Made by a program: the position numbers and the translations under genes. Under the pieces are notes generated by a model that saw only the letters and a list, made by a program, of their open reading frames with translations, made no database searches and was not told the origin of the DNA. From positions 1 to 52,075 of the forward strand of contig NZ_POIZ01000066.1 of NCBI RefSeq assembly GCF_002960425.1: DNA of 52,075 nucleotides, read 5' to 3'. The DNA is from Streptococcus suis (GTDB lineage: Bacteria > Bacillota > Bacilli > Lactobacillales > Streptococcaceae). Of this stretch, positions 42,736 to 51,834 are shown piece by piece (the stretch's first letter is position 1; the number at the start of each line of letters is the position of its first letter).

Positions 42736-43746
42736 TTGACATTCTTTTTCTGGTTATTTTTAGCGGCTATCGGTCTGTTTGCTCTTGTCTATTTCTGGGA
42801 GCGGCGGTCGATTTTTATCTCACTGTTTGCTTTGAACATCCTCGTCTGGGCCTTGGCATGGATTATCTCAACAGGCATTCTCGAAAACAATGAAATCTTA
42901 CGTTTGCTGGCTATAAACATGGCTATGGTGCTCTTTTTAGCCTTGTTAAGTGGTCCATTTGTCTTGCTTTTCACACTTTATCTGAATGGCTTTCAGATTT
43001 TGAAGAGAGAAGGGGTTCGCTTCCATAATTTCCTATCCATGGGACTGGCGGTTGCCCTGACTTACTATCTCTTCATCGCTCCCTTTGTGGTTCAATCCCT
43101 TTCAGGCATCAGCTTTTTCATCATGCTGTTCCTCTACGTTAGTTTTTTGGTGTCATATGCTATTATCATCAGCATGCTCTATACCACGTCTAGCTTTGTC
43201 AATTTGGTCAATCTCTTTCCAGGCAAGCTTGATTATGTGGTGGTCTTAGGTGCTGGCTTGATTGGTGACAAGGTAACGCCACTTTTGGCTTCGCGGATTG
43301 AAAAAGGCATAGCGATCTACAAGAAACATCCTGGCAGCAAGCTCATCATGTCAGGCGGACAGGGTCCTGATGAACTCCTGGCAGAAGGTCAGGCTATGGC
43401 TAATTATGCCTTGGAACAGGGGATTCCTGTGGAAGATATTGTGATAGAAAACCAATCAACCAATACCGAGGAAAACTTGAAATTTTCCTATGCCCTGATG
43501 AAACCTGGCAGTCGATTTGCCCTTGTCACCAATTACTATCACGTTTTCAGAGCTCTGCTATTGGCACGAAAACTGAAAATCAAGTGTATCGGCTACGGAG
43601 CAAAGACAAAATTTTACTTTAGCCTAAATGCCTTTATTCGGGAATTTGTTGGCTATGTGGTCATGAGTCGAAAGACGCATTTGGTATTTTTGAGCATCGT
43701 GTCAATCCTTTATCTGATTGGAATGATTATCAGTTTAATGCTATAA
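42736..43746 (+). CDS. YdcF/ElyC-family (DUF218) membrane protein
   Basis: A 336-residue protein with TTG start at 42736 (AGGAGGA eight bases upstream). The first 150 residues hold about five membrane segments. The DUF218 domain follows: VVLGAGLIGDKVTPLLASRI, KLIMSGGQGPDE and IENQSTNTEENLKFS, then VTNYYHVFRA and a final segment. Related proteins are linked to envelope polymer synthesis; the reaction is unknown. It is co-transcribed with rbgA and rnhB. Confidence 0.85.
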   Translation: MTFFFWLFLAAIGLFALVYFWERRSIFISLFALNILVWALAWIISTGILENNEILRLLAINMAMVLFLALLSGPFVLLFTLYLNGFQILKREGVRFHNFLSMGLAVALTYYLFIAPFVVQSLSGISFFIMLFLYVSFLVSYAIIISMLYTTSSFVNLVNLFPGKLDYVVVLGAGLIGDKVTPLLASRIEKGIAIYKKHPGSKLIMSGGQGPDELLAEGQAMANYALEQGIPVEDIVIENQSTNTEENLKFSYALMKPGSRFALVTNYYHVFRALLLARKLKIKCIGYGAKTKFYFSLNAFIREFVGYVVMSRKTHLVFLSIVSILYLIGMIISLML

Positions 43747-43782
43747 GAAAACAGCCTCTAGGTTCCTAGAAGCTGTTTTCTT
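43745..43782. terminator. Bidirectional terminator between ydcF-like and trhA genes
   Basis: AAGAAAACAGC, CTCTAGG, TT, CCTAG, AAGCTGTTTTCTT: symmetric hairpin with A and T flanks between two convergent genes. Confidence 0.85.
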
Positions 43783-44431
43783 ATAACATAAAGTAGACAA
43801 TGGCGATATATTGCAGTGCTGAAGCCAGTAGGATAAAGAGATGCCAAATCATATGGAAATAGGGCTTTTTCTTGGCGTAGAAGAGGGCGCCAATGGTGTA
43901 AGATAAACCACCAGCCAGCATCAAAATTCCGAAAACAAGTCCAGTCTTTTGAAGAATAGCTGGCAGAATAAAGACAACAAGCCAGCCCATAAAGAGATAG
44001 AGGAAAAGGCTAAATTTTTCATTGATTTTTTTGGCGAAAATTTTGTAGAGAATGCCGAAAATAGTCAATCCCCATTGCAAGCCAACAATTAGATACCCCA
44101 ACCAACCACCGACCAAGGATAGGGCAACAGGTGTGTAGCTTCCAGCGATAGCAATGTAAATCATGCTATGGTCGATAATCCTTAGGATGTATTTGTGGGT
44201 AGAAGCATAGGGCATGGAGTGGTAGATGGAAGAGGACAAGAACATAAGGAAAAGGCTGATGACAAAGATAGTCATGCCGACCACAGCGGTCAGGTTATAA
44301 TCTTGAAAGGAATGGATTGCAGTAATGGGGAGTAAGACCAACATAAGCAGGGCTCCGACTGCATGGGTGACACTGTTAGCAACTTCTTCACCAAAGGAAA
44401 GTTGTAGGCTTAATTTCAAACTAGAATTCAT
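43781..44431 (-). CDS. trhA: Hemolysin III/TrhA-family membrane protein
   Basis: A 216-residue, seven-segment membrane protein of the PAQR/hemolysin III superfamily. Visible are EEVANSVTHAVGALL at the N-terminus, SSSIYHSM, RIIDHSMIYIAIAGSYTP and HMIWHLFILLASALQY, which contain the conserved Ser/His/Asp metal site residues. In other Firmicutes this protein affects membrane energetics and fatty acid metabolism. It overlaps the upstream DUF1836 gene by 11 bases. Confidence 0.9.
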   Translation of the reverse strand: MNSSLKLSLQLSFGEEVANSVTHAVGALLMLVLLPITAIHSFQDYNLTAVVGMTIFVISLFLMFLSSSIYHSMPYASTHKYILRIIDHSMIYIAIAGSYTPVALSLVGGWLGYLIVGLQWGLTIFGILYKIFAKKINEKFSLFLYLFMGWLVVFILPAILQKTGLVFGILMLAGGLSYTIGALFYAKKKPYFHMIWHLFILLASALQYIAIVYFML

Positions 44432-44867
44432 GGTGACTCCTTTCTAACTCCATGGTGAGTAGGCGGGTTTTATAATAAAGTTTGACGGACTGACAAGCAA
44501 ATCGGATAATATCAGGTGTTTTTTCGTTCTCTTTATCCCTCATACAATCTACAAAATGATTGTATAGGCTTTCTGAATTGCTCGACTGGAGAAGAAGATG
44601 TAGGGTTTGACTGATTTCCTGAATGGAAAAAACATTTTTTAGGATAGTCAAGGCAATCAGGCGGGCCACTTGCTGCTTCTGATATTTTTTCTTTATTGGT
44701 TTTTCAAGCTGTTTGTGTTTGACATAGTTATTGATCATGGCAGCAGTCAAACTTTTTTGTTCCAATAGCTCTGATGAATTGGTCGTCTGATTAACATAAA
44801 GCAGAACTTGGTCCAAATACAAATCTAAGTCAGGTAATTCATGCCAGTAGGGGAGAGTTTGTTTCAC
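44421..44867 (-). CDS. DUF1836-family protein
   Basis: A 148-residue soluble protein. It shows the DUF1836 core with a winged-helix-like start: LTAAMINNYVKHKQLEKPIK, then KKYQKQQVARLIALTILKNVFSIQ. The family is thought to be DNA-binding (MerR-like) but has no proven target. It is the first gene of a two-gene unit with trhA, and may regulate it. Confidence 0.85.
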   Translation of the reverse strand: MKQTLPYWHELPDLDLYLDQVLLYVNQTTNSSELLEQKSLTAAMINNYVKHKQLEKPIKKKYQKQQVARLIALTILKNVFSIQEISQTLHLLLQSSNSESLYNHFVDCMRDKENEKTPDIIRFACQSVKLYYKTRLLTMELERSHHEF

Positions 44868-44937
44868 GATTATCCACCTCTTTTTATCTAGTATTGATAA
44901 CTAGATTATATAATTTCTAAAAAATAAAGTAAAGAAA

Positions 44938-45226
44938 AAGGGCTGGGCAGAAGTCCAGCCTCGATTCTCAGAGTTCGTGTCAACATCTCAGCGCAGTGGT
45001 TGATTGGCAGCTTTGTTCGTGTCTCACACTCTAAATCTGACCTTTACTATTGTTGCGAACAGAGTTCGCCTTATTTCCAACCTCCAAAGGTTCCCCGAAC
45101 CTTTGGAGCTGTGCGGAGGTGGGAGTAAAATAGTCCAGTGGACTATTTTAGCCCGAACCTACTGTTTGGAAGTGAGGGGAACTCTTTTTAGACTGGTCGA
45201 GTTCTGTCCCACTCCCTTATTTTACG
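44938..45226. repeat. Dispersed intergenic repeat, S. suis type
   Basis: No gene. Nested palindromes: CTCCAAAGGTTC/GAACCTTTGGAG (about 45083-45109) and AAAATAGTCC/GGACTATTTT (about 45127-45150), with CAGCC and GTCCCACTCCC motifs at the ends. Elements of this kind occur in many copies in S. suis intergenic regions and may act as bidirectional terminators or non-autonomous mobile repeats. A 94-codon open frame at 45004-45288 inside it is accidental. Confidence 0.65.
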
Positions 45227-45528
45227 ATTGGTCCTCTCCAAGCATCCATGCCACCTGCAATATCATTTGCTTTATATCCCTTAGATGACAGGATTTCTCT
45301 GGCCTGCTTGCTGCGTTTTCCGCTCTTACAGATCAGGAGATAGTGTTGGTCGACTGGTCCCTCAAATGTGTCAATCTTATCCATAGGACAATTAATAGCA
45401 CCATCTATATGGCCAGATGCAAATTCTTCTGGGTCACGAACATCTAGTAATTGAACACTTTCAGTTTGCAATAAGTCAAGCAATTCTGCAGCAGACAAGG
45501 TTCGTGTTTGTTCTTGATTTTCTAACAT
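45217..45528 (-). CDS. Rhodanese-like protein (single domain)
   Basis: A 103-residue single-domain sulfurtransferase. VQLLDVRDPEEFASGHIDGA is the CH2A motif region, and the active-site cysteine is in LLICKSGKRSKQA (about residue 67). The C-terminal GGMDAWRGP is typical. It probably carries persulfide sulfur or acts in redox handling. The 3' end touches the dispersed repeat. Confidence 0.9.
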   Translation of the reverse strand: MLENQEQTRTLSAAELLDLLQTESVQLLDVRDPEEFASGHIDGAINCPMDKIDTFEGPVDQHYLLICKSGKRSKQAREILSSKGYKANDIAGGMDAWRGPIVK

Positions 45529-45651
45529 AATTCCCTCTTTTCTTGAATGTAAAAGAACAATATCAAATCTTGACTGGATTTGTCAAGAAGGATTGACTTT
45601 TAGATTAATAAAACCTAAGATATGTATTAAGAAGAAAAAAGGAGCAGATGT

Positions 45652-46209
45652 ATGCTGACAGAAAAAGAAAAGATGGTTGCTGGGCAATTATATATAGCTG
45701 CCGATCCAGAACTTAGACAAATGAGAACGATAGCTCGCCAAAATATGCGGGACTTCAATAATGAATTAGATGGTTCTATGCGTTCTCAAATCGTGAAAAA
45801 CTGGTTTGGAGCTACAGGTGAGCGCATTTACATGGAACCTAATTTCTATTGTGATTACGGAAGCAACATTCATGTCGGAGAGGATTTCTATGCTAATTTC
45901 AACTGTACTATGCTTGATGTCTGTCCGATACGAATCGGGAAAAATGCTATGCTCGGTCCCAATGTGCAACTGCTAACACCCTTACATCCCTTGGACCCTG
46001 AAGAACGCAATTCTGGTTTGGAATATGGGGCTCCTATTACAATTGGTGATAATTTCTGGGCTGGTGGTGGTGTGACAATTTTACCAGGCGTGACCTTGGG
46101 CAACAATGTCGTTGTAGGTGCAGGTAGCGTTGTTACTAAATCTTTTGGCGATAATGTCGTTTTAGCGGGTAATCCTGCGCGTGTCATCAAAGAAATACCT
46201 CAAAAATAA
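45652..46209 (+). CDS. Sugar O-acetyltransferase (maltose/galactoside acetyltransferase type)
   Basis: A 185-residue left-handed beta-helix acetyltransferase of the NodL/LacA/Maa family. The N-terminal Mac domain ([20 protein letters not shown]) is followed by hexapeptide repeats and [20 protein letters not shown], with the catalytic His in LLTPLHPLD. It transfers acetyl from acetyl-CoA to a sugar. AAAGGAG precedes ATG 45652. Substrate not deducible. Confidence 0.9.
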   Translation: MLTEKEKMVAGQLYIAADPELRQMRTIARQNMRDFNNELDGSMRSQIVKNWFGATGERIYMEPNFYCDYGSNIHVGEDFYANFNCTMLDVCPIRIGKNAMLGPNVQLLTPLHPLDPEERNSGLEYGAPITIGDNFWAGGGVTILPGVTLGNNVVVGAGSVVTKSFGDNVVLAGNPARVIKEIPQK

Positions 46210-46236
46210 TTCTTCCATTTGGAAGAGTTTTTTCTT
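46210..46236 (+). terminator. Terminator of the acetyltransferase gene
   Basis: CTTCC, ATT, TGGAAG then TTTTTT. It separates the acetyltransferase from dprA. Confidence 0.75.
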
Positions 46237-46241
46237 TCCCT

Positions 46242-46249
46242 TGCGAATA
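46242..46249 (+). promoter_or_regulatory. ComX (SigX) box of dprA
   Basis: TGCGAATA, a variant of the streptococcal com-box TACGAATA, 20 bases before the dprA start and preceded by a T-rich stretch. No ordinary -35/-10 pair is evident, so dprA should be a late competence gene. Confidence 0.75.
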
Positions 46250-46269
46250 ATAATAGTGAGGTGAAGAAA

Positions 46270-47112
46270 ATGAATAATTTTGAATTGTTTAAATGGAAAA
46301 AAGCAGGCTTGACCAATCTCAATATCAATAAGGTTTTAACCTACCAAGAAACATTTGGTAAAAAGCTATCCTTACGCAATATCGCTGTGGTATCTGAATG
46401 CAAAAATCCCATTCTCTTTATGGAGAATTATAAGAATTTGGATGTCAAAGCCTGTCGAGAGGAATTTAACAAGTATCCTTCCTTTTCAATTTTAGATGAC
46501 ATCTATCCTTTGGCGCTCAAGCAGATTTACAATCCACCTGTACTTTTGTTTTATCAAGGGGATTTAGAATTGCTAGAAAAATCAAAGCTGGCAGTTGTTG
46601 GTACACGAAATGCCAGTAAAAACGGTGTTCAGTCAGTTCAGAAGATTATCAAGGAATTGAGTAATCGCTTTGTCATTGTCAGTGGTTTGGCAAGAGGAAT
46701 TGATACTGCAGCCCACATTGCCAGCCTAAAAAATGGTGGACAGACCATCGCCGTTATCGGAACAGGTTTGGACAAGGTCTATCCTAAAGAAAACAAGGAT
46801 TTGCAGACCTATATTGGCAAACACCATCTGGTACTGACAGAGTATGAACCGGGTGCCCAGCCACTCAAATACCATTTCCCAGAGCGGAATCGCATTATCG
46901 CTGGTTTGGTAGAGGGCTTGGTGGTTTGTGAGGCTAAAATGCGGTCTGGCAGCTTGATTACCTGCGAACGTGCCTTGGAAGAAGGGAGAGAAGTCTATGC
47001 TATTCCAGGTTCCATTATGGACGGAAAATCAGATGGTTGTCATCATCTAATTCAAGAGGGGGCAAAGTGCATTACATCGGGCTTGGACATCATTTCTGAC
47101 TATCAATTTTAA
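46270..47112 (+). CDS. dprA: DNA-processing protein DprA (competence)
   Basis: A 280-residue protein that loads RecA on incoming single-stranded DNA in transformation. The Rossmann-like core is clear: LAVVGTRNASKNGVQSVQKI, VSGLARGIDTAAHIASL, TIAVIGTGLDKVYP and FPERNRIIAGL, then VCEAKMRSGSLITCERALEEGR. ATG 46270 has GAGGTG upstream. Control from the ComX box 20 bases upstream fits late-competence induction. The topA gene follows with its own promoter. Confidence 0.95.
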   Translation: MNNFELFKWKKAGLTNLNINKVLTYQETFGKKLSLRNIAVVSECKNPILFMENYKNLDVKACREEFNKYPSFSILDDIYPLALKQIYNPPVLLFYQGDLELLEKSKLAVVGTRNASKNGVQSVQKIIKELSNRFVIVSGLARGIDTAAHIASLKNGGQTIAVIGTGLDKVYPKENKDLQTYIGKHHLVLTEYEPGAQPLKYHFPERNRIIAGLVEGLVVCEAKMRSGSLITCERALEEGREVYAIPGSIMDGKSDGCHHLIQEGAKCITSGLDIISDYQF

Positions 47113-47142
47113 AATCAGTTTTCCTATAGGAAAATAAAAATC

Positions 47143-47171
47143 TTGACACTGACTGAAAAATAGTATATTCT
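47143..47171 (+). promoter_or_regulatory. Promoter of topA
   Basis: TTGACA, 17 bases, TATTCT; start codon 34 bases after the -10. Confidence 0.8.
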
Positions 47172-47204
47172 TTGTGAGGTTAAACATACTTGTAAGGAAA
47201 TAGA

Positions 47205-49298
47205 ATGGCTACAAAAACAGTTAGTAAGAAAAAAACAACAAGCAAGAAAAATCTTGTCATTGTGGAGTCGCCTGCTAAGGCAAAAACAATAGAAAAATAT
47301 CTTGGTAAAAATTATAAGGTTGTTGCCTCAGTTGGTCACATTCGTGATTTGAAGAAATCTAGTATGTCTATTGACTTTGATAACAACTATGCGCCAGAAT
47401 ACATCAACATCCGTGGAAAAGGACCGCTCATCAATTCCTTGAAGAAAGAGGCAAAGAATGCCAAACAAGTCTTTCTGGCGAGTGACCCGGACCGTGAAGG
47501 AGAAGCAATTTCTTGGCATTTGGCTCATATTTTGGGACTGGATGAAAATGACAAAAACCGTGTTGTTTTCAACGAAATCACCAAAGATGCTGTAAAAAAT
47601 GCCTTTAAGGAACCACGTGCTATCAATCATGATTTGGTTGATGCCCAACAAGCGCGTCGTGTCTTGGACCGTATTGTAGGGTATTCCATCTCACCAATTC
47701 TCTGGAAGAAAGTCAAAAAGGGCTTGTCAGCAGGACGTGTGCAATCCGTTGCCCTCAAGTTGATTATTGACCGTGAAAATGAAATCAATCATTTCAAACC
47801 AGAAGAATACTGGACAATCGATGCGACTTTCAAAAAAGGAAGCAAGAAATTCCAAGCTAGTTTCTATGGGCTAGACGGTAAAAAAGTCAAGGTTGAAAAC
47901 AATGAGCAAGTCAAGGAGATTTTGGCACGTCTAAACGGAGATGATTTCTTGGTAGAACAGGTTGAGCGGAAGGAACGGAAGCGTAATGCACCACTTCCAT
48001 ATACAACCTCGACCATGCAGATGGATGCGGCCAATAAAATCAACTTCCGTACCCGTAAAACCATGATGGTTGCCCAACAGCTCTATGAAGGAGTTAGTCT
48101 TGGAACAGGCGGTACTCAAGGTTTGATTACCTATATGCGTACAGATTCAACCCGTATTAGCCCTGTTGCACAGGCTCAGGCAGCAGAATTTATCACGGAG
48201 CGTTTTGGCGAAACCTATTCAAAACATGGTAGCAAGGTCAAGAATGCGACAGGAGCCCAGGATGCCCATGAGGCCATTCGTCCGTCAAATGTTCACTTGA
48301 CACCAGAGTCCATTGCCAAGTATTTGGATAAGGACCAACTTCGTCTCTATACCTTGATTTGGAATCGTTTTGTAGCTAGTCAGATGACTGCGGCAATCTT
48401 TGATACCATGAGTGTCCGCCTAGGTCAGAATGGGGTGATTTTCGCAGCCAATGGTAGCCAAGTCAAGTTTGATGGTTATATGGCGGTTTACAACGACTCT
48501 GATAAGAATAAGATGTTGCCAGATATGGAGCAAGGGGACACCGTTATCCGTAGTTCAACCAATCCTGAACAACATTTCACGCAACCACCGGCTCGTTATT
48601 CGGAAGCAACCTTGATTAAGACCTTGGAAGAGAATGGTGTCGGTCGTCCGTCAACCTATGCACCAACCATTGAAACCATTCAAAAACGGTACTATGTTAA
48701 GCTTGCTGCTAAGCGATTTGAACCGACAGAATTGGGCGAGATTGTCAACAAACTGATTGTCGAATTCTTCCCAGACATCGTCAACGTCACCTTTACGGCT
48801 GAAATGGAGCAGAAGTTGGATGACGTTGAGGTTGGTAAAGAGCAGTGGCAAAAAGTCATTGACGGTTTCTATCAGCCATTCAAGGTGGAATTATCTAAGG
48901 CTGAAGACCAGATGGAGAAAATCCAAATCAAGGATGAGCCAGCTGGTTTTGATTGTGATGTCTGCGGACATGAAATGGTCATTAAACTAGGTCGTTTTGG
49001 AAAATTCTACGCATGTAGCAATTTCCCAGATTGCCGCAATACCAAGCAAATCACAAAGGAAATTGGTGTGACTTGTCCGGTTTGCCAAAAAGGTCAGGTC
49101 ATTGAACGCAAGAGCAAACGCAATCGTCTATTCTATGGTTGTGATCGTTATCCAGAGTGTGAATTTACTTCATGGGATAAGCCAGTCGGTCGTACCTGTC
49201 CAAAATGTGACCATTATCTAGTTGAGAAAAAAGTTCGTGGTGGTGGGAAACAAGTTGTCTGCCCAAATGGCGACTACGAAGAAGACAAGATTAAATAA
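47205..49298 (+). CDS. topA: DNA topoisomerase I
   Basis: A 697-residue type IA topoisomerase that relaxes negative supercoils. The TOPRIM domain starts [20 protein letters not shown], with [14 protein letters not shown] holding the acidic residues. The catalytic tyrosine is in [13 protein letters not shown]. The C-terminus has three zinc-ribbon-like segments ([15 protein letters not shown] with [15 protein letters not shown]). Length and order are normal for streptococci, and it is a monocistronic gene next to dprA as in related genomes. Confidence 0.97.
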   Translation: MATKTVSKKKTTSKKNLVIVESPAKAKTIEKYLGKNYKVVASVGHIRDLKKSSMSIDFDNNYAPEYINIRGKGPLINSLKKEAKNAKQVFLASDPDREGEAISWHLAHILGLDENDKNRVVFNEITKDAVKNAFKEPRAINHDLVDAQQARRVLDRIVGYSISPILWKKVKKGLSAGRVQSVALKLIIDRENEINHFKPEEYWTIDATFKKGSKKFQASFYGLDGKKVKVENNEQVKEILARLNGDDFLVEQVERKERKRNAPLPYTTSTMQMDAANKINFRTRKTMMVAQQLYEGVSLGTGGTQGLITYMRTDSTRISPVAQAQAAEFITERFGETYSKHGSKVKNATGAQDAHEAIRPSNVHLTPESIAKYLDKDQLRLYTLIWNRFVASQMTAAIFDTMSVRLGQNGVIFAANGSQVKFDGYMAVYNDSDKNKMLPDMEQGDTVIRSSTNPEQHFTQPPARYSEATLIKTLEENGVGRPSTYAPTIETIQKRYYVKLAAKRFEPTELGEIVNKLIVEFFPDIVNVTFTAEMEQKLDDVEVGKEQWQKVIDGFYQPFKVELSKAEDQMEKIQIKDEPAGFDCDVCGHEMVIKLGRFGKFYACSNFPDCRNTKQITKEIGVTCPVCQKGQVIERKSKRNRLFYGCDRYPECEFTSWDKPVGRTCPKCDHYLVEKKVRGGGKQVVCPNGDYEEDKIK

Positions 49299-49303
49299 GA
49301 TTA

Positions 49304-49337
49304 AACTGCTATTCTCAAGGGAATGGCAGTTATTTTT
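49304..49337 (+). terminator. Terminator of topA
   Basis: AACTGC(T)ATTC ... GAAT(G)GCAGTT followed by ATTTTTC. Confidence 0.8.
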
Positions 49338-49377
49338 CATCTTGAGAAAAAAATTTTAAAAAAATAAGAGAAAAGTC

Positions 49378-49406
49378 TTGCATTCTAAAAAATACTGTGT
49401 TATGAT
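49378..49406 (+). promoter_or_regulatory. Promoter of the rplJ-rplL operon
   Basis: TTGCAT, 17 bases, TATGAT upstream of the L10 leader. Confidence 0.8.
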
Positions 49407-49419
49407 AATTGAGGTTTGA

Positions 49420-49550
49420 AAAAACTGACCTAAGACAGTAGGGGAGCTGGACTCATAAACATCCTACCGAGGCACAAAACGATTATTGAGATAAACGTAT
49501 TTGTACTTTCGTGTCTAGGTTTAGGTGCGATTTTTTTGTGCCTAGCCCAA
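49420..49550 (+). promoter_or_regulatory. Ribosomal protein L10 leader
   Basis: The conserved block AGGGGAGCTGG ... CATCCTACCGAGGC and the later hairpin AGGTTTAGGTGC-...-GCACC-like arms (GTGCGATTTTTTTGTGCC) match the L10 leader element of Firmicutes. L10(L12)4 binds this RNA and represses the operon. Confidence 0.85.
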
Positions 49551-49571
49551 AATAAAAACGGAGGTAAAAAA

Positions 49572-50066
49572 ATGAGTGAAGCTATTATCGCTAAAAAAGC
49601 GGAATTAGTAAATGCCGTTGCTGAGCAAATGAAAGCTGCAACATCTATCGTTGTAGTAGACGCTCGTGGTTTGACAGTAGAACAAGATACAGTTCTTCGT
49701 CGTAACTTGCGTGGTGCAGAAGTTGAGTACAAAGTTATCAAAAACTCAATCTTGCGTCGTGCTGCTGAGCAAGCTGGTCTTGAAGGTCTTACAGAATTGT
49801 TTGTAGGTCCATCTGCAGTTGCATTCTCAAACGATGCAGTTGCTCCAGCTAAAACAATTTACGATTTCGCGAAAACTGCTGATGCTCTTGAAATCAAAGG
49901 TGGAGCTGTAGAAGGTAAAGTTTCTTCTAAAGAAGAAATCGAGGCACTTGCTACATTGCCAAACCGCGAAGGCATGCTTTCTATGTTGCTTTCTGTACTT
50001 CAAGCGCCAGTTCGCAACGTTGCATACGCTGTCAAAGCTGTTGCAGAAAAAGAAGACGCTGCTTAA
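49572..50066 (+). CDS. rplJ: 50S ribosomal protein L10
   Basis: A 164-residue protein that forms the base of the L7/L12 stalk. It starts [20 protein letters not shown] after GGAGGT at ATG 49572, with [20 protein letters not shown] and the C-terminal helix that binds L12 dimers. It is expressed with rplL from a leader-controlled promoter. Codon use is highly biased, as expected for a ribosomal gene. Confidence 0.98.
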   Translation: MSEAIIAKKAELVNAVAEQMKAATSIVVVDARGLTVEQDTVLRRNLRGAEVEYKVIKNSILRRAAEQAGLEGLTELFVGPSAVAFSNDAVAPAKTIYDFAKTADALEIKGGAVEGKVSSKEEIEALATLPNREGMLSMLLSVLQAPVRNVAYAVKAVAEKEDAA

Positions 50067-50133
50067 TGCGTCAGAGCGTAGCTGCTTAGTGCTACAAACT
50101 ATTTAAAAAAACCTAAATTGGAGGAAAATCACA

Positions 50134-50499
50134 ATGGCATTGAACATTGAAAACATTATTGCTGAAATTAAAGAAGCTACTATCCTTGAGCTTAACGACC
50201 TTGTAAAAGCTATCGAAGAAGAATTTGGTGTAACTGCGGCTGCTCCTGTAGCTGTTGCTGCAGCTGGTGCTGCTGCTGAAGAAGCTAAAGATTCATTCGA
50301 CGTAGAATTGACATCTGCTGGCGACAAAAAAGTTGGCGTTATCAAAGTTGTTCGCGAAATCACTGGTCTTGGTCTTAAAGAAGCTAAAGAACTTGTTGAC
50401 GGCGCACCAGCTATGGTTAAAGAAGGCGTTGCAACTGCAGAAGCTGAAGAAATCAAAGCTAAACTTGAAGAAGCTGGAGCTTCAGTTACTCTTAAATAA
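50134..50499 (+). CDS. rplL: 50S ribosomal protein L7/L12
   Basis: A 121-residue stalk protein. The N-terminal dimer domain ([20 protein letters not shown]) is joined by an Ala-rich hinge to the factor-binding C-terminal domain ending [21 protein letters not shown] precedes ATG 50134. The last 15 bases of the gene are the att site used by many streptococcal ICEs. The coding sequence is intact, so the element on its right leaves the protein unchanged. Confidence 0.98.
   Translation: MALNIENIIAEIKEATILELNDLVKAIEEEFGVTAAAPVAVAAAGAAAEEAKDSFDVELTSAGDKKVGVIKVVREITGLGLKEAKELVDGAPAMVKEGVATAEAEEIKAKLEEAGASVTLK
50485..50499. other. rplL 3'-end attachment site (att) of the second ICE
   Basis: GTTACTCTTAAATAA, the known 15-base core used by rplL-integrating ICESa2603-like elements; it spans the last four codons and stop of rplL. 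ICE DNA starts immediately to the right. The matching copy and the tyrosine integrase gene should lie at the far end, outside the window. Confidence 0.85.
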
Positions 50500-50597
50500 G
50501 AGTCACATCATAATTAGATTGCGGAATCCCTATTTACCAGTCTTTGAGAGCGATAAGCGATTGATAGAAACTGATAAATTGATTTGGTTTCCTGCCA

Positions 50598-50633
50598 AAA
50601 ATCCTGCCAAAATTTCTTTGGCAGGATTTTTGT
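50598..50633 (+). terminator. Strong terminator just inside the second ICE
   Basis: AAATCCTGCCAAA, ATTTC, TTTGGCAGGATTTTTG: a 13-bp perfect stem. It stops rplL transcription at the ICE edge. Confidence 0.85.
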
Positions 50634-50647
50634 TTTAATAAATTATC

Positions 50648-50680
50648 GGGGGTAGACATTAAATTGTCTACCCCTTTTTT
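50648..50680 (+). terminator. Second terminator at the ICE edge
   Basis: GGGGTAGACA, TTAAAT, TGTCTACCCC, TTTTTT. Two strong terminators in tandem insulate the ICE from the ribosomal operon. Confidence 0.82.
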
Positions 50681-50697
50681 GCGTTTTGGAGGTAATT

Positions 50698-50865
50698 ATG
50701 CAAAAGAAGGAACAATCATCACGTCAAATGGTGATGTGTCATCTCGTGACTATCTTGGGAGTTGATATTGAGAAAGCAATTCAGCTAATTGATGAAATGG
50801 AACAAGTAGGTTTAATCCGATTTGATGAATTCGGAAATGTTGGACTTTTAGTCTTGGAGGGATAA
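50698..50865 (+). CDS. Small hypothetical protein at the start of the second ICE
   Basis: A 55-residue ORF (MQKKEQSSRQMVMCHLVTIL then DEMEQVGLIRFDEFGNVG) with GGAGGT upstream. It is likely a winged-helix-like small protein; no function known. It ends two bases before the repA start and is probably its operon partner. Confidence 0.65.
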   Translation: MQKKEQSSRQMVMCHLVTILGVDIEKAIQLIDEMEQVGLIRFDEFGNVGLLVLEG

Positions 50866-50867
50866 TC

Positions 50868-51686
50868 ATGAAACGTATTACCGCTAATCAATATCAGACA
50901 TCAGAGCGTTATTATAAACTCCCAAAAGTCTTGTTTGAGAGTGAACGTTATAAGGATATGAAGCTGGAAGTTAAGGTAGCCTACGCGGTTTTAAAAGATA
51001 GGTTGGAGCTGTCTTTGAGTAAGGGCTGGATTGATGAGGATGGAGCAATTTACTTGATTTATTCCAATTCAAATCTGATGGCACTTTTAGGCTGTTCAAA
51101 GTCAAAACTACTCTCTATCAAGAAAACCTTACGCGAATATGGCTTAATCGATGAAGTCCAACAGTCCTCTAGTGAAAGAGGTCGAATGGCAAATAAAATT
51201 TACTTGGGGGAATTAGAACATATGCCTACCCCAGTCTTACATACAGACGGGGCTAGTGTTAAAAAAACACTAGGGGGGGCTCAAAGAAAGACGGGGCCGG
51301 TCTTAAATTCAGCCCCTAGTGAGACTGAAGGAAGTGAAACTGAATATAGTGAAACTGAAGGGAGTGATTTCCTTATTGAGGACGAGGAGGAGAGGCAGCT
51401 AGTAGATGAGAAACAAGAAGAGAACTTCACTTCAAAAGTCGATGACGTGACCAAGTACGATCGAGACTATATTTGGGGTTTGGTTCATGACCAGTTAAGA
51501 CAGACGGGTCTATCTCAGTCAGCTAGTGACTATGCCATGATTTATTTTAGTGACCGTTATCAGTATGCTTTGGAACATATGCGATTTGCTCGGTCAGCGG
51601 AAGTAATAGCTGAATACGTATTTAATGGTGTGCTGTCAGAGTGGACCAAGCAACTGAGACGACAAGAAGTAAAGGGAGGTGAATAA
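50868..51686 (+). CDS. repA: Replication initiator protein (RepA N-terminal domain)
   Basis: A 272-residue protein. The RepA_N domain is YYKLPKVLFESERYKDMKLE with LSLSKGWIDEDGAIYLIYSN and LGCSKSKLLSIKKTLREYGL, a winged helix that binds the origin. An acidic linker (ETEGSETEYSETEG) and a helical C-terminal domain follow. It probably supports replication of the excised ICE circle. GGAGG lies nine bases before ATG 50868. Confidence 0.88.
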   Translation: MKRITANQYQTSERYYKLPKVLFESERYKDMKLEVKVAYAVLKDRLELSLSKGWIDEDGAIYLIYSNSNLMALLGCSKSKLLSIKKTLREYGLIDEVQQSSSERGRMANKIYLGELEHMPTPVLHTDGASVKKTLGGAQRKTGPVLNSAPSETEGSETEYSETEGSDFLIEDEEERQLVDEKQEENFTSKVDDVTKYDRDYIWGLVHDQLRQTGLSQSASDYAMIYFSDRYQYALEHMRFARSAEVIAEYVFNGVLSEWTKQLRRQEVKGGE

Positions 51687-51687
51687 G

Positions 51688-51783
51688 GTGATTTGGTGGA
51701 TACTAGGTGGAATCTATCTGATTTCTATCGTCATTTTGATTGTTGAAATCATCCGTGCACCAGAAATGGATGATCATATATAA
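51688..51783 (+). CDS. Tiny single-pass membrane peptide
   Basis: A 31-residue ORF starting at GTG 51688 with a strong GGAGGT seven bases upstream. It is almost all membrane segment (IWWILGGIYLISIVILIVEI) with a short acidic tail (APEMDDHI). It lies one base after the repA stop. Conserved tiny peptides of this kind follow repA in related ICEs; function unknown. Confidence 0.6.
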   Translation: MIWWILGGIYLISIVILIVEIIRAPEMDDHI

Positions 51784-51815
51784 GCAAGAGTTTTACAAGT
51801 GTAAGGCTCTTTTTT
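51784..51815 (+). terminator. Hairpin with T run before the methyltransferase gene
   Basis: AGAGTTTTACA, AG, TGTAAGGCTCT then TTTTTT. It may attenuate read-through from repA into the methylase. Confidence 0.65.
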
Positions 51816-51834
51816 AGTTGGAAAGAGAGGAAAA

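Noticed and set aside
45004..45288. A 94-codon ORF in the dispersed repeat, overlapping the rhodanese gene
   Set aside because: It runs through palindromic repeat DNA and over the 3' end of a real gene on the other strand, with no ribosome site.
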